Numbered from the stretch's first letter, positions 45,403 through 58,570 are shown. The stretch: 64,000 nt of DNA from Coffea arabica (GCF_036785885.1 NC_092320.1:18477557-18541556), one strand, 5' to 3'. The notes: generated from the letters alone by a model not told the origin. A program made the numbers and translations.

Positions 45403-47995
45403 AATCTAGCATGCGAATGATCACTTTAATAATTATTGCACTCTCTTGTATTTGTATCCCTTCCTTAATTAATTTTACTTTTTCTAAAAATGTAATACCT
45501 GAGTTGTATCTTAACTGGTGTTGCCTTTATTTTTTGTCCCCTTGGATTGAAAGCAGAGAATTATTAAATAACAAAGTACATCCAAATAGGATTTTAAATT
45601 CTTTTTTTAGTATGGAAAATAAAGATTATTTATCATAGATAACAAATAAGGGAATTTGAATACAGATTGCACTAATGGTAACACACAATTTATCATTCAA
45701 GTATATATTCTTTTTTTTTTTTTTGTCAAACATTCAAGTATATATTCACATTGATATTTTTCCCCTTGCATTTGAACATCTTCTTGATTGAGCTTAATTC
45801 TCTTAAAAACCTTAAGCCCCATGATAATTGTTACCTGGTGCAGATGGGCTCTAGTTAGAGTGTAAACAAACCCAACATGTCCAGTCAAATTAAATTATTG
45901 CGTAATTTGAGCAAATCAAAACATGAAGTAGATTTATAGGTCAAACTTTCACGATCTAAAATCTAAAACAAAACTTCAAATTAGAATAATTTGAGACTTG
46001 GTTTTCTCATTTTTCCCTTTTGCTTTCTTGTCATAAGCAAACCAAAGTCAGAATATTCTTTTCGAATTAATAACTTGTAATTAGCCAGAATCAGCAAGGA
46101 TGGTGACAGTTAATTTTCCCTATAATCTCATGGGGTTCATTCAGGTGGTGAAGATTTACAATTTAGGTATGCCATTACTTTAGGGATGTTGTTAAATTTG
46201 TCAAATTTCACTTTTCCAAGAATTACCTCAGTGCTACTCTTTTATTTCATGTTCTTAAGAGATTTTTTATTTTAGGAGCAGTGTGTAGCTGCATATTTAT
46301 TTGACAAGGGAGTTTCTTTTGTAGTTAATTTTCCAAATTGATCAATCTAATCTACAGAGTGGATTGTTTAGGTTTCTCGTCAATTCAACTAATTGGCTCA
46401 TGATTGTGAAGCCATTTATGCAATCTTGAGGAGCAGTTTGCAGATTAGTTGATTCTGGTACAATGAAAGTTGAGGGTTTTTTAAGGGCTAAATTTTCAAG
46501 AATAAAATCTAGAAGTAGCCTGGCAAGTAGGAGTTGCATATTTGCATGAGTTTCCTAACTTCTTCTGCAACTCAATGAGCTTCTTTTTTTTTTGAATTTG
46601 AAGACCAAAAATTTGAGGAACCATTTTACATTCCTATGATTTGTCAGTTGGTGAAAACTCATGACTCTCCATCATAGGCTTGACTTAATTGGCAAATACC
46701 AAGAACTTGTAATTTTTTGGTATTATCTTTTGGTATCCTATGCTCTGACAGATGCAGTGGAGAAATGTACATAAAATGCACAGAATGGACCACTTAGGTT
46801 TTGTTTTTGTTAGTATTATGAGACGTCTATCTACGGCAATCGATTCAAGACTTTGCCAATTCAAGAATTTGTCTGTGCATATATTTGTCTACGATAAGAA
46901 ATTTTTTGTAACATTCCATGTCTGCTTTGCTATACATTTGTAGCCTGTGTTTATCACTGTTTTGAAGGCTATCAAAGACTGGTTTTGAATGGACAGTATA
47001 AAACAACTACCATTCTTCTGTACCTGAAGTTTAGTTTGCCAGGGCCTTTTCCTTAATCGTTTTATAGTCCTTGTAAAAGAGATCTTCCCCGATGATCAAT
47101 TTCTTTATCTGCTGTCTGTGAATTCCATCAATGTGGCTAAACTTCAAGAAAATGTTCTTCGATCTGTGACCAATTTCCTTGCTTCTTTTCGCGGCTGCTT
47201 GGTGATTGTGGATACAAATCAGTGTTCCTGAAAACCAACTACTGAACTAGTATATAGTTTTCCCAGCTACTGGCAACTATTTTCAGGCTGCACCTATCCT
47301 TCTCCAATATTTCTTAAGCTAGCGTCCTAGTAATGAAACAATAATAAGAACTTGGGTACAATACAACCATCATTATTTACTTCAATGTTGACTCCAAAAG
47401 AATACAGGTACAAAAGAATTATTTATGGGCTTTGTGTAATGGCAATACAACCACAAGAATAATCTTACAAAAGATAGTTCATCACCATCCTATGGTGTAG
47501 TCTACACAAAAAGAATGTGAAAAATAAGCTATACACCCTTTTACAAAATTATGATCTTTGAAGGCTAACTTGTATCAAGCTGCTGCAAAGACGTGTGCTT
47601 GGGAAAGATGAACTACGTCTCGTTCCATGAAGCTTGAACTTTGGAAGATGGTCCCTCCACACAATCTGCAATAACATTCATTAATCAAATTCTGATTTAG
47701 GATGCTGTTCCAAATCGAACTGCTTTTTCTGCACATTTCACTAAATAACTGACTAATTGCAGTTCAAAGGTTTGTATCGTGCTATGAGCTGAAGGGAAGA
47801 TGTCGATATTATTGGCAGAGAAGTGATTCATTTTCCTGAAGATATACTGGCTTCTACAAGTGTGGGCAGAAAATAATTTCATACTCGTGGTTTAAAGCAT
47901 CAATATTCATAGGTTTATTTTCATGTATCCCTAACTACAATGCTCCACGTTCTTACCCGTTTATGAAAAATTAGTGTTTCATCAACGATGGCAGT
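45403..47995. other. Gap and PICBP 3' region
   Basis: No credible gene. One micro-retroinsertion is present at 45694-45747. Roughly 47.3-48.0 kb is probably PICBP 3'UTR. The ORFs at 46342-46539 and 46752-46943 have no domain and no splice context. Confidence 0.45.
45694..45747 (-). repeat. Micro-retroinsertion with 17-bp target duplication
   Basis: CATTCAAGTATATATTC at 45694-45710 and identically at 45731-45747 flanks a 20-bp insert. On the minus strand the insert reads TTTGAC followed by A14. Confidence 0.68.
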
Positions 47996-48005
47996 TCTGT
48001 TGATT

Positions 48006-51000
48006 TTACGTATCAGGCAGTGGAACTACTGCTTCAAAAGCTTCGACCAGCATTGCCACTCTTTTCTTCCGGGCTGGTGTTAGTTTAGTGACAATATGCT
48101 GAACTGCATAATCAAGCATCCACTGCTCAGCTTTCCTCCTCTCATCCATCATTTGATGCCTTAAATCAACTTTTTCAGGTTCTACATCTGATGGCAGCGG
48201 CAGCTGCTGTGGTGGTTTCAACTTCAGGTTCCTCGCTTTTTCCATTGCCTTGATTGATCTCTTCAGAAGCATTAGCCTTTTTAGCTTGCTCCAGTTCTTT
48301 GCCTTGGGTAGATCAGATTTGCTTTTCTCCAGAGACTCTGCTATCCGGCAGTCTTCTTCAGTATTAGCATTATTGTTTGACCCTTTTCCTCCATCTAATG
48401 AAATGCCCTCTTCACTCCTGTCAATTTCTCTTGCATTTTGCTCTGTGAGACCAGTGGAACTTTGTTTAGCACCTTCACTACTATCTTTATTCGAAAGCTC
48501 CTTATCTGGAATAATCTCACTTGAAACTGATAGTGTGTCAGAAGAATCATCCTGAATTTCTGGACTAAGGATCTCTTGAATAGCCTCTTTTACAAGTTTA
48601 AGAACTTGATTTCTACTGAATTCAGCTCGGTGATAGCTTGCTACATCAATTTCCTTGGCCATGCCATGAATTCCTTTAGGAGTGCCTTTACGAGAGGCAG
48701 GAGTTTCAATGCCTGAAGCCTTGCTTGCACCTTCTGCTTCTTCATCTTCTTCCCCCAGCAGCTCGATTCCAACCTTGTTGGCAACACTTGACACCACATG
48801 CTGACAAACTGAGTGCCACATGCTAAGATAGTTTTGTTTGTCCAACTGTGATTGACCTGCCCCATTCTCCGTGTAATTGGACGCAGAATCCAGTGGAGGA
48901 AACTTTGGAACAACTAGAGAGATTGGCCTGATAGTTGTATCATTATGTAACCCCCGTGAATCTACATTTTCTGGCTCGGTGTTTGAATTGTTTTCTAGCT
49001 CAGGTGCTCTGAAACTGTCAGCAGTGTACTCATCTGCAGCTGGTAAAATGTTCTCAGTTGCTATTGACTTCCTATCAACATCCCAAGTTTCACTCTGGAT
49101 TGAGTAAGACCGCTCATCTGCAAGACCACTTAAATTATCTTTCTTCTCATTCGTACTTTTGAATTCAAAACCACCAGCAAAAACTTCACTTTTCAAAGAA
49201 GAGAATTCTTCAACATTAATATCTCTCTGAGATTCATTCAGAGGCGCATCATTGGGAGAGGAGCTTTTGAGGTTGTCCGACTTCAAGTAGGTATCTGTAG
49301 AGAAGTCTGCATCATCAACCACAGGCAACTGATGGTTATTTGTTTCAAAATGTTCCACATGATCTGAGCTGTTTCCAGAACCATCCCGTCTGGAAGTGGC
49401 ATCATCCCGAGCCTGTAATTTTGCACCCTCCACATCAAATATAGATATGTATGCTTTATTTCGGAATTCTAAAACATGCATGCATATTCATCAGCATCAT
49501 GTTGGAGCAGAGGATATATCACCTGAATATTGCGCTCTTCTTGAGGGGGAACTACAGTTTCGAATGCTTTTACAAGCAGTGACACTTTCCTCTTCTGAGT
49601 TGGAGCGAGTTGACTGACCACCTGCTGCAGTGCATAGTCAAGCATCCACTCCTCTGTCCTTTTTTTATCATCAGCTGTCTGGCGCCTCAAAGAAATTTTT
49701 TCTGCTCCAGAGTCCGTCTCCAACTGCAGTTGCCGCGGTTTTCTGAGGTTGAGTTTCCTCACCTTCTCCAACTCCTTGGTGAACCTTTGAAGAAGAATCC
49801 ATTTTTTCAGATTACTCCAGTTGCTCGGTGATTTCTTATCTGATTTCTTCCCCAAATTTGCTTCTGATTTCTTTATCTCTTGTTGACTGGTGCTATCATC
49901 AACCTGATCTTGTGGTACTCGATCAGCTGGTATATTTTTACTCTCAGTGTGGTTCTGACTATGGCAGCCTTCATCAGGACCTGTACAAGTTGAGACTTAG
50001 ATACAAGCAACCTTAAAGAAGATAAAGAAGGGATGTGCATGAAGGAAGGAGCAGAAGAAGAAGGGGGAAAAGAGAAAAGCATAAAGACAAGGGAGATTAG
50101 TAGATACCTTGTTGATTTCTTTCTGAAAGTTCTTGGTCTTCAGCAATATCACTTGTAACTGATTGATTTTCAGATAATTGGTCCTGAACTTCTGGAAGGA
50201 GAATCTTCTCAATTGCTTCCCGTACTAGCTTTACGGCATAAAGCTTGCGGATTTCAATGTCTTGATTCTCTTCGTCTTGATTGTAAGTGCGAACATCTGA
50301 ATCAGAAAAGTCTGAGCTAACATCAGAACTTTTCTTAGCAGTGTCCTTATCAGCTTCTTCAACTTTCCTTCCCTCATCAGCACCATGAAGTGGCCTGGTT
50401 CCACCATCTCCATCTAGACCGGATACCATATGTTTGTGAATCAGATGCCACATGCTCATCTTTCTCCCCTTGCCAATCTGGCCTTTGTGCACACCTGAAG
50501 AAACTGCTGGTTCAGAACCTATGGTTGAAACTTGTTCCTTACCTTCTGAATCTCCAGCTGGAGCAGATTTAGAGACAACTACCCTGGTTGGCCCCTGATT
50601 TCTGCTTGTTTCTTCATTTATCTTACTTGAAAATAAGTTCCGTGTGATATTGCAGGATGCATTATTTTCACTTGATTTGCTGTCTGAGTCACAATCACCG
50701 CTGATGCTGACCTGGTCATGTGGCATACCGGTATATTTTAATAGAGAGGTTCGGGAAAAATTATTATTATCACCATCAAGGGTGACATTATTATGTTCTC
50801 TACCAGCCTTACTTGTGGTAGTTTCATGACCTTCTTCTGATACAACACCCAGAGCTAGATTATTCCATTTATCCTCCTCTTTTCTTTCTTGGTAGCTTCC
50901 AGAACTCCATTCCTTCAGTTCAAAATAGGTTTCTGGAACGTCTTCCTCCTGTGTGGAAGAATTTTGGAGTTTCTCAAGACTCTCCTGATTACCCTTTTCT

Positions 51001-52290
51001 GGATGTGATGTTCCACTAAGAGCTATCTCAATGAGATTTGAATCTTCAACAGCCGCATTTGCTCCTTTCAAAAACTGAGCTCTTGGTTGTTTCTTAGCAC
51101 CTTTCTTCTTTTCCCCAGAACCCTTCTTTCCAGTACTTGGACTGGCACTCCTCTGTGGAATTGATGATTGGCTTTTTCTGCGTAAAAATGGCTTCTTTGG
51201 AATTGGAGGCTCAGGCTCATGGCAATGCCCATTTAAAGAGCAATGATGGTATGGACAAACTTTTACAAATGAAATCCTTTCCGATTCTGTTTGTCCTGGC
51301 TCAAGCTCCACATGCTCAGGAAACCTCGAGTCTTTTATCGTGGAAGAACATGTTGCTCTTTCTACACTCAAATCCTCCAAAATGTGAGAATGCTTCGGTG
51401 GAGTCCTCCTCTTGGATTTAAAACTGCTTTTCTTGAACAGAACTTTCACGGCCTTTTTGCTAGATGACTTTGTCAAAGTCTGCAAAGATTTCTGACCAGA
51501 ATAATTAGTCTTTAATGGTGTATAATGCGGACTTTTACTATGTTCACTGCTATCATAGCTAGATTCAGAATCATGGTGACTTGCTTGATATCTTGTTGAA
51601 TTCAAAGATAATGGTGATGCATCTGATACTTCTGAGGAACATTGATGTCGAGGGACTGCTGCATCATCAGACATGGTAATAGAGGGATATGCAACTCTGT
51701 CTGACCACCCACAGCCACAGGATGAAGAAACCACTGAATTCACATCATCATACTGGCTTCCTTCCTGCCCCAAAAGAAGAACAAGAAAGTGAGCAAATTA
51801 ATCTTTTGAAATTCCCTTTTTCACCATTTATTCTATGCAATCTCCAGTCCAATTTGGCATCGTCTCTAATTTATTGATGCTTAGCAAATAAAGAAGATAA
51901 TACCTAGCCCTAATTTAGTGAACACTGTTTTCTGTCATCAAAATCAAGGCTTTTAACCAAAGACTCTAAACCTCAAATTTTACACCTTTTTAGTACGATG
52001 TTTCCAACTAGCTGGCAAAAAAAAATATCAAGGAGTAAGCAGGTGACCTTAACATAATTTGGTGATGAATCTGATAATGCAACTAGACTTGGTTGGCGCC
52101 GGCTTGAAGTCTCCCTGGATTCATCAACCGGGAGCCATTCGAATTGGGACCTTGACGATTTTGAAGATTGCCTCAAGTAAGATCCTCTTGCCAACCTGAT
52201 TGACCTCTTCCTCCAGAGTTTCCTCTTGGGCTCTGTTCCTCCTCTGTTTCTGCTGTCAAGATTCTGAGAAAAGGTTGGTTCAGCAGCCAT
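48006..52290 (-). CDS. PICBP: PICBP-like calmodulin-binding protein (4 coding exons)
   Basis: The exons in coding order are 52290-52048, 51764-50108, 49980-49523 and 49412-48006, giving 1254 aa, all in frame with GT-AG borders. PICBP proteins are pathogen-induced plant calmodulin binders. The N-terminus is basic (KRKLWRKRSIRLARGSYLR). Two plant calmodulin-binding domains are seen, at about 687-786 and 1158-1254 (NWSxLKxxxLLxR ... EQWMLDYAxQxxVxxLxPxxKxxVxxLVxAFExVVP). Each is preceded by a SMWH segment (about 518 and 983) and a KLVREAIxxIL helix (about 588 and 1054), so the protein holds two copies of one module. The acidic/Ser-rich linkers look disordered. From memory, some family members carry more modules. 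The last exon encodes all of module 2. Confidence 0.92.
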
Positions 52291-52737
52291 CAACCCCTCC
52301 CTAATTGAAGAAAAAAAAAGCTAATGTAAATCAACTTGGTTCTGCAACTATGTTTTTGTATATTGATATGGTTTGGATATATTTTTCAAGAATGAAGATG
52401 CAGGGAAGGTATGAATCGGTCATGAAATGGAGGCTGCACTTGTTTAGTACTGAACAGAAATGGCTCTTGAATTTGGAATAAACAATGGCTGGCAGCTGTA
52501 GTTGTCTGGAAGGCTAGAATGGTACTAGCAGTTTTTGCAATGAAATTTGCATTGATTAGAGGGGGGGAAAAAGTCAGATTCTAGCAGATTGGATGCTGGC
52601 TTCTTAATTGATTGGCTTGTTTTCTTGTAACTTGTATTGAAATTTCACCTGTTTTTGCATATGAATGAGATTGAAAATTGAGTGCTGAGACTTTGACTTG
52701 TACAAACTCTTTGTCCTTGACCTGGCCAGTGGTTGCC

Positions 52738-52743
52738 TTTATA
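52738..52743 (-). promoter_or_regulatory. Possible TATA box of the PICBP-like gene
   Basis: CCTATAAAGG on the minus strand, 448 bp upstream of the ATG. It would imply a leader of about 420 nt, perhaps with a 5'UTR intron. No closer TATA was found. Confidence 0.4.
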
Positions 52744-52959
52744 GGTTGCAGCTGACTGCTGCTGACTTGACTCATTTATTAAGATGCCCTCAATTGAAAG
52801 ATGTCATATGAGTAATTCTGTAATTATAGTCTTTGGCTTTTAATATCAGCTCTTTTAGCAGTAAATAGATCCAATCTTAGAGTAGATCTGGTTTGCAAAT
52901 TAATTGTTTGAAACCAGGCCTTTTGTTTTATTGTGCTTTTTAATGGTACAATCCAGGGG

Positions 52960-53416
52960 AAAGGGATTATTCCAGAATGAATAATTGGGTTTTGTTTTCT
53001 GTTTAAATTCTCTTAATATTTGGTTTTGTCCTAGACGTACTTTGTTTGGATCGTCATTTTTTTTTTTACCCAAAAAAACTTTACGTTTTCATGAATTTAT
53101 TTTGCAATCACCTTTTTATCAAATTGTTATTTTTCTGCAAAAAAAAAAAAAATTACGTTTCCGTGAATTCATTTTTTCCAAAATTAATATTTGGAAAGGG
53201 ATTATTCCAGAATGAATAATTGGGTTTAGTTTCCTGTTTAAATTCTCTTAATATTTGGTTTTGTCCTAGATGACCTTTGTCTGGATCATCATTTTTTTTT
53301 TACCCAAAAAAATTTTACGTTTTCATGAATTTATTTTTCAATCACCTTTTTATCAAGTTGTTATTTTTCTGTAAAAAAAAAATTTACATTTCCGTGAATT
53401 CATTTTTCAAGCATCT
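52960..53416 (+). repeat. Tandem duplication, unit 235 bp
   Basis: AAAGGGATTATTCCAGAATG begins at 52960 and again at 53195. The following about 220 bp are near-identical in both copies, ending at CCGTGAATTCATTTTT. Each copy carries the TTTGGATCxTCAT...ATCACCTTTTTATCAA part of the GTTTGGATTG MITE family, so a decayed MITE was duplicated with its flank. Confidence 0.85.
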
Positions 53417-54387
53417 TTTTACCTCACATATATCAAATTCCTACGATTTTTTTATTAAAAAAAACTCCAAAAAATAGCAATATAAATGGGGTTTGACAAA
53501 ACAGACCATGTACTCTATGCTCCAATCATAGTCTAATTGATTAATTAAAACATTTTGATATTTACAGTGACCTCCCTTGCAAATAAAACAAATATGTCTT
53601 CAACAGATCACTAGAAAGGACTCTAAATGAGAACTTTAAATTGGTTGGTACACATAGTCTTCTTAGATAATATCAGAATTAAAAATCTTCTTAGTTAATA
53701 TTAGAATCGAGTCTAGCAAATAAGGAAGAGCTGATGTCTCTGTCATACAAATTCAATTGATTTAAGTAATAGATATTAACACTTTATAGTTTTTTAAACA
53801 AAAAATATAATAGACATCTTATACTAATAGATATAAAAAGGTTAAAAATTTTATATTTAAGACTCAATTAAACTTGACTAGTTCTCTATCCTCGTACACA
53901 TAGGCTGGAGTTTGAACTTGTTAAGTTATTTGAAATGGCTAAGTTCGATCAATGTCAGCTCGGACTTGAGTTTTGACAAAGCAAACTTTATAAACAGCCT
54001 GATTAAATTCAATTGGTGTGTGTCGTAAAGAGAAGAGGGAAGTGGAAGCATTTTGAGAAAATCATTAACGTTTCTAGAAGAATATTGTTCATTAGGTAGG
54101 CATTAGACTATGAAAAAAGGCTTGTTTCACCTCATTTACTTCATTAGTCTTAACATGGTGTCGTTCAATTGGAACACATTTAATTGTCGAGGCACACTAT
54201 ATGCACCTTTTAACAACTTCTTTAAAATACCAAATCTCCAAAACATGTTGATTAAATCGATTGCCCTTTAGGCAAATTTGAGATTGATAAGTACTTAGAC
54301 ATAAAAAATTTTGAAATTTTATCACATGTCCTTGATTTTGTATCTACAATGCTTCAATTGATATAAAAGGGGTAAAAAAGAACAATC

Positions 54388-54639
54388 ATTTTTTTTTTCA
54401 TCGATACGATAGCTTCCTACACTATGGGAAGAAGAAAAGCCTGAAGATGTGTTGAGGTAATCCGGAAAAGACTGAATCGCCATCGAACCAGATGAATGTG
54501 CTACACACCATCTGAATTTTTTAAGTAAGATCACATTTAATTGTGACAAATTAATGGGAGGCAAGATTTGAACCCTTGCCCCCCATCTTATCAAGTCTTA
54601 ATGCATTGGTGATGGACACCGTCCAAAGGCTGGCGGTTT
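54388..54639 (-). mobile_element. SINE, about 252 bp, minus strand, with 14-bp TSD
   Basis: The flanks AAAAAAGAACAATC (54374-54387) and AAAAAAGGACAATC (54640-54653) match at 13 of 14 positions. On the minus strand a B box GGTTCAAATCT lies about 70 bp from the 5' end, and the 3' end is A-rich (the T run at about 54389-54398 on the plus strand). It is a different family from the 44.8 kb SINE. The reverse-frame ORF at 54322-54594 overlaps it and is not a gene. Confidence 0.75.
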
Positions 54640-55011
54640 AAAAAAGGACAATCGTGATGCTAAGCAGCTAAAGGTTAATTGAACTGTAAAAGTTTCTGCA
54701 TGGAAGCCAAGTAGATAACGTGTTGGCCTGCTAAAGTTTCATTCATGGTTTCTACTTTCCACTAAATAAATGTTGGAACTTTCTCCGAAACTCATATGAG
54801 ATAAGATAAAGATCGTTCTTACAATTTTTCAAACTTTGTCAATTTCTCAAAAACTAATAGTCAAATTTAACAAAATTTGTTAATTAAAATGAAAAGACAT
54901 ATTTAGCCATTAAAATTATTATTATTTTATCCCGATAAACTATAGTCTCATTATCAATTTATCCTATAGAATTATTTTTTAGATAATTTATCCCACCATT
55001 AAACCAACTTA

Positions 55012-55996
55012 GGCTCCGTTTGATAAAACTGAATCTGAATTCTGAATCTTGAATTCTGAACTCTGAATACTGAAATAATTAATTTGCTGAATATTAAGCA
55101 CTAAAAAGAGATATATGAATATCTGAATCTTAATACTGAACATATTTGTACTGTTTGATAAACATTTATAACTTAATGCTTAATAAGCTATATTGTACAA
55201 TTTTACCCTTCTATCTTTTAATCCAAAAAGGAAATAGAGCCTATGATTTAATTAGGTTAAAATTGTTAGGTATGAAAATGACAATATTTATTTTTAAATC
55301 AAAGTACTATAAAAGAAGAAATATATTATGGAAAAGTCCAAATATCGGTGCAAATATATTTTTAAATCAGAGGATAAGAAAAGTCTAAATATAAGCAAAA
55401 GGAAGCTGCAATAAACAAGTTTTAAATTCACACCAAATTATATAGAAATTTAATTATTTCAATGGAAAAATGTTGACGCAAAACAACAGATAATCAATTG
55501 GAAATAATGAATTTGAGATGTCTGAGTACGGTAGCACTAAAAAAAATTGGGAGGAAAAAATGACAAAATTATGAAAGAGTAGAAAGATGGAAAAAGATAA
55601 TGAGTAAACAGATGTGAGGATCATGGAGAAACTGTAAAAAAGTCATTAAATAGGGAGAAAATAGAAGTAGAAAGCCATTAAACACAGAATGTCAGGTTGT
55701 TTAATTAGATAAGGATTTTGTATAGAGAATATTAGGTTGTTTAATTAGATAAGGATTTTGAATGTAATTAACAAACAATGATAGATTTGGTAGATAAGAT
55801 AAAGTAGTTGAAGTAAATCTTTTGATTTTTATCAAATTAAGCATTAAGTTATGATTCTTGTGCTGACAAAAATACATATAAATTCAACACCACTTAATAA
55901 GTTCAGCAGAAAAATTTTTATTTATCAAACACCCAAAACATCTGAATATCTGAATAAATTCAGTTTCAGCACTTTTTTATGTTATCAAACAGACAC
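55012..55996. mobile_element. Harbinger-like MITE, 985 bp, TTA target duplication
   Basis: The left end GGCTCCGTTTGATAAAACTG and the reverse of the right end, GTGTCTGTTTGATAACATAA, form the TIR. TTA flanks both sides (55009-55011 and 55997-55999). The subterminal CTGAATCTGAATTCTGAA repeats at the left recur inverted at the right (CTGAATATCTGAATAAATTC). An internal direct duplication AGGTTGTTTAATTAGATAAG starts at about 55692 and again at about 55734. No transposase. Confidence 0.85.
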
Positions 55997-57960
55997 TTAA
56001 CTAGTTTAAAAACTTTAAAACAAAGTACACTCCTCTTTATATTACTATAAAACAATAAAAAAATTTTGGAGTGGTTCTTCTCCTTTTTAATATAAAAAAA
56101 AAGTCAAAGTATTAATCTCTTTTTTCTTGATAATTTTATTAATATTGAAAAAAATAGAAAGATGGGGAGGGGAAGAGAGAAAGAGAAAGAGAAAGAGAGC
56201 TCAATTCTTTTTTTTTTTTAATACAAACAAGAAAGAATTAAATATTTTTATTATTTTAAAATTTATTTTACTTTTCTGTTTACAACTCAATTTCAATTTT
56301 AATCCTAATAATCTTAAAGTAATATAATAATGTTAAACTCTTCTTTATTTTCTCTCCTTGAAAAATCTAATTTTCTATCTGATTCTTTCCTATTCTTTTT
56401 TTCCTCGTATTAATAAATGTGAAAATAAAACCTTTTATTTTGATATTTTTGGATCTCTTAAGTGGAAAAAGGAAGAATAACCATTCCATCTTTTTTATTT
56501 TTAATTATATATAAAAAGGGTAAATATATTTAAAATTTTTTGACCATACTAGTTAGATTAACGATGTAGTAAAATACCTAGAAAATAATGTTAGGGATTA
56601 AAGCGATTGTATCACTATAATTTAAAAGGATAGAGTAATAATAACAATGTATTAATGCTATAGAAGAAAAGAGTATTTTGTTCAAAATTTCTTAATATGT
56701 TGAATTGAATTACTTATGGGGGTGAAGTGGTTAAAAAATAATATTAGAGGATAAACTGATAGTAGTGATATAGTTTAAGAGGGTAAAGTCATAATAATTC
56801 CCAAAAAAACTCATATTTGCAAACATCTATAGATTACTTTCAAATTTTTTTTTTTGTTAAGGTAACTCCGAATAGTGATCAAATGGCCAGATTACATTTC
56901 AAACTTCATTCCAAAAGAACCATCTTTTGCAAAAGCTTATTTTTGGCTGGAATATGGTTGGCATTTGACTGAGGATTGATTGAACAATAAAATATAGAAT
57001 CTAGAAGCCTAGAATTGCGGAAGAAGATAAGATAATCGCCAGCACACAAATACACAATAACTCCATCCATCAAACGCATTCAACACACAATAATGTTATC
57101 GTTTTTCAAAAAAAAAAAAAAAAAATCAAACGCATTCAATTCATCCGACGCATTGGATATTTTGCAATGTGACCCGATTTTTTAAAATCTAAATTATTCC
57201 ACGTCATCTCATCAAATGCTGTAACACTATCTGGACGATTGAATTTTTGAAAAGTGAATTTATCCAAGTTTTGACACCTGGTAAATGGTATTGATAAACC
57301 GCGTGAGTGAAGATTACAAGAATTCTTTATGACACATTCGTGATTTGAAAATTTTTAACATCAAGAAGTGGATATAAGAAAACGAAAACAAGTAATACGA
57401 ATATTATTTATTAAATATTTTACTCGTAAATATAGTTAAATCGCACCTAAATTACTATATAATTGCATATATTAACATTTATTGTATTTTCACATTATAA
57501 AATTTTGTCAAATTAATTACATTTTTTTGCAAAAATTGAATGCTTTTTAACCAGCGACTACTTTAGTCCCATAATAATAATTGTTCTTTTTTGGCAAAAT
57601 ATACGATAAGAATTTCCTTTATGAGTTGGCAAGCATCAAAACCCTGACGTGGAAGTATAGAGTGGTTGTTGGAAATTCTGGCCTCTTTTGGATGATTGAT
57701 AGTGCCACACGGAATCATCCGAATCGCGGGCCAGATTGCCTGCCAATTAGTTGACTGGCCCTTCAGCAGATTGGTAACAGCATTTGATGTGGGAGTCAAG
57801 GCAAAGAAAGGGGGTTTGGTAGCTCGAACCAGGGCTTTCTAAATAGATTATCCTTATAAGATCTAAGTCCTCTAGTACCTTGGACCTCATGCGGCCCAGG
57901 CTCTTTTAGGAGTTATTGGATTGACTTTGTTTCATTTTGTTGGCATGGACATTAAATGGG
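55997..57960. other. AT-rich gap without a recognised gene
   Basis: Only the micro-retroinsertion at 57.1 kb stands out. A 78-codon minus ORF at 57563-57799 is of normal complexity but matches no family I know and lacks a start context or neighbouring exons. Confidence 0.45.
57069..57139 (+). repeat. Micro-retroinsertion with 15-bp target duplication
   Basis: ATCAAACGCATTCAA at 57069-57083 and identically at 57125-57139 flanks a 41-bp insert, CACACAATAATGTTATCG, TTTTTC and a poly(A) tail of about 17. Confidence 0.68.
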
Positions 57961-57969
57961 GGATCGTAG

Positions 57970-58570
57970 TGTTACTCCTATTCAAATCTTCACCCTTTTT
58001 ATTTTCTCAGGGTATGATTTAGAATATTTCTTTAGACCAAAAAATGTTATTACTCGTATCAAAATATATCTATGAAAATAATATTTCTATCAATAAATAG
58101 AAGTTTATTTAAACATCAATAACATTTCTTTGAAAAAAATTTAGAAAAATGAAATAGAAAGAGGGAAGAAATGCAACATCAACTAATTTATTTGAATTAG
58201 GCTCATTAAAAGATATTTCACAGTTGAGAAACTACAAAAACTAATGTCCGGCTGGATTCATTGTGTAATACACCTGCTAAATTTAACAACATAATGAAAT
58301 GTTAAATGCATAAATCCACGTGCATAATAATTGATAGTTAAACCTGTTATAGGGGAGGGATAGATTGGGTGGTTTAGAGAAATAGGTGTAAGTAAAAAGT
58401 CTCAAATTCGAGCCTACTCATTTATACTTAAAAAAAAAAAAAAAAAAACTATTACAGGTAGAGGACTGAATTGGATGGTAAGATGGGAGTAAGTTGCAAA
58501 CGAATCAAGCTATTTGTGAAAGGTAGGATTAGATTTGATAGTGAGATAGGGGTAGGATTAGCTATGTATG
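57970..58570 (+). repeat. Dispersed 0.6-kb repeat, copy A
   Basis: It begins at TGTTACTCCTATTCAAATCT and contains TATCAATAAATAGAAGTTTA, AAATGAAATAGAAAGAGGGA and AAACTAATGTCCGGCTGGAT-like segments. A SINE-like part follows (GATAGATTGGGTGG ... CTCAAATTCGAGCC ... poly(A)). Copy B is at 62068-62700, same orientation, about 4.1 kb away. The similarity appears to start sharply at TGTTAC in both. Confidence 0.75.

Noticed and set aside
49413-49522. Two overlapping minus ORFs suggesting two separate calmodulin-binding genes
   Set aside because: A GT-AG intron of 110 bp joins them in frame (NIQ|ARDDATS), so they are one PICBP-like protein.
54322-54594. 90-codon minus ORF
   Set aside because: Lies mostly within the SINE at 54388-54639; SINEs are non-coding.
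57563-57799. 78-codon minus ORF of normal complexity
   Set aside because: No recognised domain, no exon context; too weak to call a gene or a retroelement fragment.
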